Assembly (NCBI GenBank): GCA_019313765.1 | Contig: JAFDAP010000063.1 | Location: 1 to 7,988, forward strand | Origin: Deltaproteobacteria bacterium | Lineage (GTDB): Bacteria; Desulfobacterota; DSM-4660; Desulfatiglandales; Desulfatiglandaceae | DNA length: 7,988 nt | Reading direction: 5' to 3' | Shown: positions 5,245 through 7,988 of the stretch, piece by piece | Numbering within the stretch: position 1 is the first letter of the stretch | Layout of the letters: every line of letters begins with the position of its first letter | Program-made: the position numbers and the translations under genes | The notes under the pieces: model-generated | Databases searched by the model: none | What the model was told of the DNA's origin: nothing | Seen by the model: the letters and a program-made list of their open reading frames with translations, nothing else

Positions 5245-7988
5245 GATTTTAAGAGAGAAGAGAGAAAACAGAAGAGAGAAAACAGAAGACAGAAGACAGA
5301 AGACAGAAGTCAGAGGACAGAGGACGGAGGACGGAGGACGGAGGACGGAAGAGAAAAGCCCGGAGCCCAGATTCCGACTTCCGACCTCCGACCTCAGAAG
5401 TCAGAAGTTGCCGTTGTGGGCATGGAGGCCCATTTCGGCCCGTGGCATACGCTTAAGGAATTCCAGGAGCGGGTGCTTGGCGGAAAGGACTCTGTGAAAC
5501 CCGGTTCCTGCCACGACTGGTGGGGGGCCGAGGAGACTAAATGGTTCAAGGATCGGGGCCTTGACCGATTTCCCTTTAAAGGTTTCACAATTGATGAGCT
5601 TTCCATCCCTTTAGATCAATATCGCATTCCGCCCAAGGAACTTGAGGAGATGTTGCCCCAGCAACTGCTGATGCTCCATGTAGTAAAAGGGGCAATAGCA
5701 GACGCGGGCCTTGCCGAAGAGAACCGGATGAATACCGGCGTGTTTATCGGGACCGGCCTCGACCTGAATACCACCAACTTTCAACTACGCTGGTGGCTTC
5801 CTGAAAAGGCCAAGGCCTGGTCAAAACAATTAGGGCTGAATCTGTCTGATAAAGATATTAAGGATTGGATTCAATCCCTGAGTGAAGCTTCCGGTCCACC
5901 CCTTACCGCCAACAGAACCATGGGCGCCCTTGGTGGAATTGTGGCGAGCCGCATTGCCCGTGAATTCCGTATTGGCGGACCCAGCTTTACCATTTCAAGC
6001 GAGGAAAGCTCGGGCATTAGTGCTCTTGATGCCGCAGTGCGCATGCTGCAAAACCGTAATATTGACCAGGCAGTGGTTGGGGCGGTGGATATGGCCGGGG
6101 ATATTCGTTCGGTCCTCGGGGCCCATGCAGGACGGGAGTTTTCCAAATCCGGAAATATCCGGCCCTTTGATACGAGGGCCGACGGAACAATTACTGGGGA
6201 AGGTGCCTCGGCAGTTATTCTCAAGCGTTTAGATCTCGCCCTTTCTGACGGCGATAAGGTCTATGCGGTGATAAAGGGAATGGGCGTAGCCACAGGTGGC
6301 GGAGTGGAAACCCATATCCCTGATATAAAAACTTACCAGACCGCAATGGAACGTGCCTATGAGGATGCAGGAGTAGACCCGAACTCGGTCGGCTACGTGG
6401 AAACCCACGGCAGCGGGCACCCCGATGAAGACCTTATGGAATTCCGTGCCCTGTCCGAGTTTTTCTTATCTCCCCGTTGCGCCCTGGGAAGCGTCAAAGC
6501 AGATATCGGGCACACCGGAGCGGCCTCAGGCCTGGCTTCCTTAGTGAAAGTCTGCCTGTGCCTTTACAATGAAATATTGCCACCCGTAAGAAACTTCGAA
6601 CAGTTCAGGCAAATGGAATCCGGTATTGAAAACCCGCAACCCGCAACTCGCAACCCGCAACCCGGGTTTTTCTTCCCCCAAGGCCCTCAATACTGGATGC
6701 GCAATCGAGCGGAAGGCCCGCGAAGGGCGGCCCTGAGTTCCTTCAGTGTTGACGGAAACTGCACCCACGTCATCCTGGAGGCATTCGAAAATCCAAAGGG
6801 ACCTTCCGGCATGAAAGAGATGAGTAAGCCCCTGGGCCTGAGAAACGAAGCCCTTTTCAGCATCGAGGGAAACCATGTGAGCGAGATTATGGAAGGGTTG
6901 AACCGGTTGCTTGCTCATGCGGAACAATCGCCGGGACAAGCTATTGAACAATTGGCAAGTGGCTGGTGGAAACAAAACCGGACGGATTCAGAAAAGACAT
7001 TAGCCATTGCACTTATCTCGCTCACCCGGGAGGAACTACTGGCACAGATTAATTCCTCAATTGAGTCCCTTAAAACCTCCCCTGACAGGCGGATCTGCGG
7101 GAACGGCAGTAAGTCCTTACAGCCCTTCGAAGGAGACCGGATCTTTTTTTCTCCGAATCCCATGGGCAGAAGCGGAAAAGTGGCATTCGTCTTTCCCGGT
7201 TCGGGAAACCACTATTCGGGTATGGGCCGTGAACTTTCCGTGCACTGGCCTAAGGTCTTTCGAAAACAGGATATTGAAAACGGTTATCTTTTAAGCCAGT
7301 TCCTGCCGGGCCTCTTCTGGAATACCGATTCCGTTGATACAATCGAGCGGGACCCCAAGTCTGCAATTTTGGGGCAGGTAGCATTAGGCACCGTCATAAG
7401 CGATCTCATTCGGGGCTTCGGGGTGAGACCTGACGCAGCCATCGGCTACAGCCTTGGGGAATCCGCCGCCCTGTTTTCATTGGGGTTCTGGACGGACCGG
7501 GATGCAATGCTTGCGCGCATGAATTCCTCCAAGCTTTTCACCGATGATCTTGCAGGACCGTGCAATGCGGCGCGCAAGGCATGGAACCTTTCCGATAACG
7601 AAGAAGTGGATTGGGTGCTTGGAGTAATTAATCGTAATGAAGATATAGTCCGAAAAGCCCTCAAAGGCAGGAAGAGAGTTTATCTTTTAATCGTCAACAC
7701 CCCTGAAGAGTGCCTTGTGGGAGGGAACCGCGGGACCGTTGAGGCGTTAGTGGAGGCCTTAGGCTGCAGTTTCCTCCCGTTGTCAGGCGTAACCACGGTA
7801 CATTGTGAAGTTGTCCGTCAGGTGGAAAAGGCTTACCGGGACCTGCATCTTTTCGAGACAACACTCCGTTCGGGAATCCGTTTCTACAGTGCTGCATGGG
7901 GAATGTCCTATGAAGTCAATCGCGAAAGCGCGGCCGATTCCATTTTAGCCCAGGCATTGCACGAGATCAATTTTCCCGGGGTAATAAA
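3898..7988 (+). CDS. pfaC: PfaC/Pfa3-type polyunsaturated fatty acid (secondary lipid) synthase, 3'-truncated: KS-CLF-AT-
   Basis: Cytoplasmic condensing subunit of the Pfa-type synthase. The frame is uninterrupted from ATG 3898 to the window end (1363 complete codons, no stop). An in-frame TAA at 3877-3879 and the KS fold starting at residue 5 (SIAIVGIGG) fix the start. No Shine-Dalgarno sequence is visible. The active KS (1-449) has DAACASS (Cys194), HATGTPVGD (His328) and SNIGH (His368). A charged linker (about 450-503) is built from 7-bp repeats. The KS-like chain-length factor (504-962) has SSEESSG, with Glu703 in place of the cysteine, while His837 and His872 remain. A KS-AT linker leads to an acyltransferase from 1094 with FPGSG, GYSLGE (Ser1185), candidate Arg1207 and VTTVHCE (His1302). 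KS-CLF-AT on one chain resembles myxobacterial Pfa3, so two dehydratases and perhaps an AGPAT domain should follow. The shorter marine PfaC lacks the AT. The substrate is unknown. Confidence 0.92.
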   Translation, partial: MNNSRSIAIVGIGGIFPGARDLDQFWANILNGVNSAEQVPEGRWLLSAEDAYDSRKGAADRVYSTQGCFIEGFSAELIPEELNISRALIEELDPMFHLGLYAGHQAFRDAVTKDLDLGRVGVIIGNIALPTDKSSALAREYLGRTFEEKVLGESGREGERSPHPLNRYVAGLPGGVIAKALGLGLGAYTLDAACASSLYAIKLAVDQLLSGRADAMLTGGLSRPDCLYTQMGFSQLRALSPTGICSPFEVNGDGLVVGEGSGMFVLKRTEDALRHGDHIYAVISGIGLSNDVGGSLLAPLSEGQLRAMGPAYEQAGWSHKDVDIIECHATGTPVGDAVEFESLQTLWGNDGWKTGQCVIGSVKSNIGHLLTAAGSAALMKVLLALKNKFLPPIANFKTPHPDLKMGSSPFRILIKAEPWTRRDDDTPRRAAVSAFGFGGINAHVLIEEWDFKREERKQKRENRRQKTEDRSQRTEDGGRRTEDGREKPGAQIPTSDLRPQKSEVAVVGMEAHFGPWHTLKEFQERVLGGKDSVKPGSCHDWWGAEETKWFKDRGLDRFPFKGFTIDELSIPLDQYRIPPKELEEMLPQQLLMLHVVKGAIADAGLAEENRMNTGVFIGTGLDLNTTNFQLRWWLPEKAKAWSKQLGLNLSDKDIKDWIQSLSEASGPPLTANRTMGALGGIVASRIAREFRIGGPSFTISSEESSGISALDAAVRMLQNRNIDQAVVGAVDMAGDIRSVLGAHAGREFSKSGNIRPFDTRADGTITGEGASAVILKRLDLALSDGDKVYAVIKGMGVATGGGVETHIPDIKTYQTAMERAYEDAGVDPNSVGYVETHGSGHPDEDLMEFRALSEFFLSPRCALGSVKADIGHTGAASGLASLVKVCLCLYNEILPPVRNFEQFRQMESGIENPQPATRNPQPGFFFPQGPQYWMRNRAEGPRRAALSSFSVDGNCTHVILEAFENPKGPSGMKEMSKPLGLRNEALFSIEGNHVSEIMEGLNRLLAHAEQSPGQAIEQLASGWWKQNRTDSEKTLAIALISLTREELLAQINSSIESLKTSPDRRICGNGSKSLQPFEGDRIFFSPNPMGRSGKVAFVFPGSGNHYSGMGRELSVHWPKVFRKQDIENGYLLSQFLPGLFWNTDSVDTIERDPKSAILGQVALGTVISDLIRGFGVRPDAAIGYSLGESAALFSLGFWTDRDAMLARMNSSKLFTDDLAGPCNAARKAWNLSDNEEVDWVLGVINRNEDIVRKALKGRKRVYLLIVNTPEECLVGGNRGTVEALVEALGCSFLPLSGVTTVHCEVVRQVEKAYRDLHLFETTLRSGIRFYSAAWGMSYEVNRESAADSILAQALHEINFPGVI
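5250..5354 (+). repeat. In-frame 7-bp tandem array (GARGACR-type), 15 units
   Basis: Fifteen back-to-back 7-base units fill 5250-5354 without a register break. They grade from GAAGAGA/GAAAACA through GAAGACA (three perfect copies at 5285-5305) and GAAGTCA to GAGGACG (four perfect copies at 5320-5347). The + strand is almost all purine. The array encodes a Lys/Arg/Glu/Asp-rich linker (about residues 451-486) between KS and CLF. Units of 7 read as a 7-codon period, and none of the three frames of the array has a stop. Confidence 0.92.
5334..5395 (+). repeat. Imperfect inverted repeat formed by the two heptad arrays
   Basis: Bases 5334-5350 (GAGGACGGAGGACGGAA) pair with 5379-5395 (TTCCGACCTCCGACCTC) at 15 of 17 positions, with one A-A mismatch per heptad. 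The intervening loop is 28 bases. It could form a stem in the mRNA or single-stranded DNA inside the coding region. Confidence 0.6.
5372..5406 (+). repeat. Second 7-bp array, in the opposite purine orientation
   Basis: Five 7-base units follow one another: TTCCGAC, TTCCGAC, CTCCGAC, CTCAGAA, GTCAGAA. The first three are pyrimidine-rich on the + strand, i.e. the purine-rich heptads lie on the - strand, opposite to the array at 5250-5354. The array encodes the end of the KS-CLF linker (about residues 492-503), immediately before the first strand of the CLF (VAVVGM). Confidence 0.75.
5407..6783 (+). other. Chain-length-factor (inactive KS-like) domain
   Basis: A ketosynthase fold that lacks the nucleophile. 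SSEESSG occupies the site of the usual ACSSS-type motif, so Glu703 (codon 6004-6006) aligns with the cysteine. THGSGH (His837) and KADIGH (His872) are retained. In Pfa synthases such domains pair with the adjacent KS and are thought to affect chain length. A repeat-derived loop is inserted at residues 912-923. Confidence 0.88.
6631..6665 (+). repeat. In-frame 7-bp tandem array (AACCCGC), 5 units
   Basis: Three exact AACCCGC units, one AACTCGC and a final AACCCGG are contiguous. They encode NPQPATRNPQP (residues 912-922) in the CLF, between the PPVRNF strand and FFFPQGP, where KS folds have a variable surface loop. The unit differs in sequence from the arrays at 5250-5406 but has the same 7-bp period. 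Confidence 0.9.
7174..7988 (+). other. Acyltransferase domain of PfaC-like protein (truncated by window)
   Basis: An alpha/beta-hydrolase-fold acyltransferase begins at residue 1094 with KVAFVFPGSGNHYSGMG. The nucleophile elbow is GYSLGE (Ser1185), and the partner histidine is probably His1302 in VTTVHCE. It is a second AT besides the one expected in the upstream protein. In related systems such an AT is needed for chain initiation or acyl transfer, but its substrate cannot be told from these motifs. Confidence 0.85.

Noticed and set aside
5250..5406. CRISPR-like array
   Set aside because: Units are 7 bp and contiguous with no unique spacers, and they are translated within a gene.
5250..5406. 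Frameshift or assembly error at the repeats
   Set aside because: The KS frame before and the CLF frame after are the same frame, with no stop between them, so the recorded unit number keeps the gene intact. Exact unit number still needs long-read support.
5165..5497. Overlapping + strand frame through the heptad array
   Set aside because: It is the +1 frame of pfaC, kept open because the repeats lack stops in any frame. Its stop is relevant only as the truncation point after a one-unit change.
1..7988. tRNA, rRNA or insertion sequence
   Set aside because: Apart from the 186-bp spacer the window is all coding for the two synthase genes; no cloverleaf, rRNA-like block or transposase was seen.

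Overview
The window carries two large, co-directional genes on the + strand, both cut by the window edges. Together they look like the core of a bacterial polyunsaturated-fatty-acid (Pfa) or 'secondary lipid' synthase, an iterative type I PKS/FAS-like system. The host is most likely a delta-proteobacterium in the broad sense (Desulfobacterota or Myxococcota-like). I infer this from the domain layout, from the moderate base composition, and from 7-bp purine-rich tandem repeats of a kind I associate with Desulfobacterota genomes. None of this fixes the species.

Bases 1-3711 are the 3' part of a PfaA/Pfa2-type gene. The frame is open from base 1, so the GTG at 103 is not the real start. The visible order is: end of the acyltransferase module and post-AT linker, coiled-coil helix, Pro-rich linker, two nearly identical ACPs, ketoreductase (structural plus catalytic half), and a C-terminal PKS-type dehydratase. 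A KS and an AT are expected just upstream, outside the window.

Bases 3712-3897 are a 186-bp spacer with several GC-rich inverted repeats. The last is followed by a T-tract ending five bases before the next start codon, which suggests a terminator or attenuator. No Shine-Dalgarno-like sequence is visible there.

Bases 3898-7988 are the 5' part of a PfaC/Pfa3-type gene that runs off the end with no stop (1363 complete codons). Its order is: active ketosynthase (Cys194/His328/His368), a highly charged linker made of 7-bp repeats, a second KS fold whose cysteine is replaced by Glu (chain-length factor), and an acyltransferase (Ser1185). KS-CLF-AT on one chain matches the myxobacterial Pfa3 layout, where two dehydratases and sometimes a glycerol-phosphate acyltransferase follow. 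A separate enoyl reductase (pfaD/pfa1) would complete the set and is not visible here.

In the inferred pathway, the ACPs of the first protein carry the growing acyl chain. The KS/CLF pair of the second protein and the unseen KS of the first extend it. KR and DH process the beta carbon, and the AT of the second protein loads or off-loads acyl groups. The most unusual features are the 7-bp tandem arrays embedded in frame in the second gene. Because 7 is not a multiple of 3, gain or loss of one unit would truncate the protein at stops identified below.
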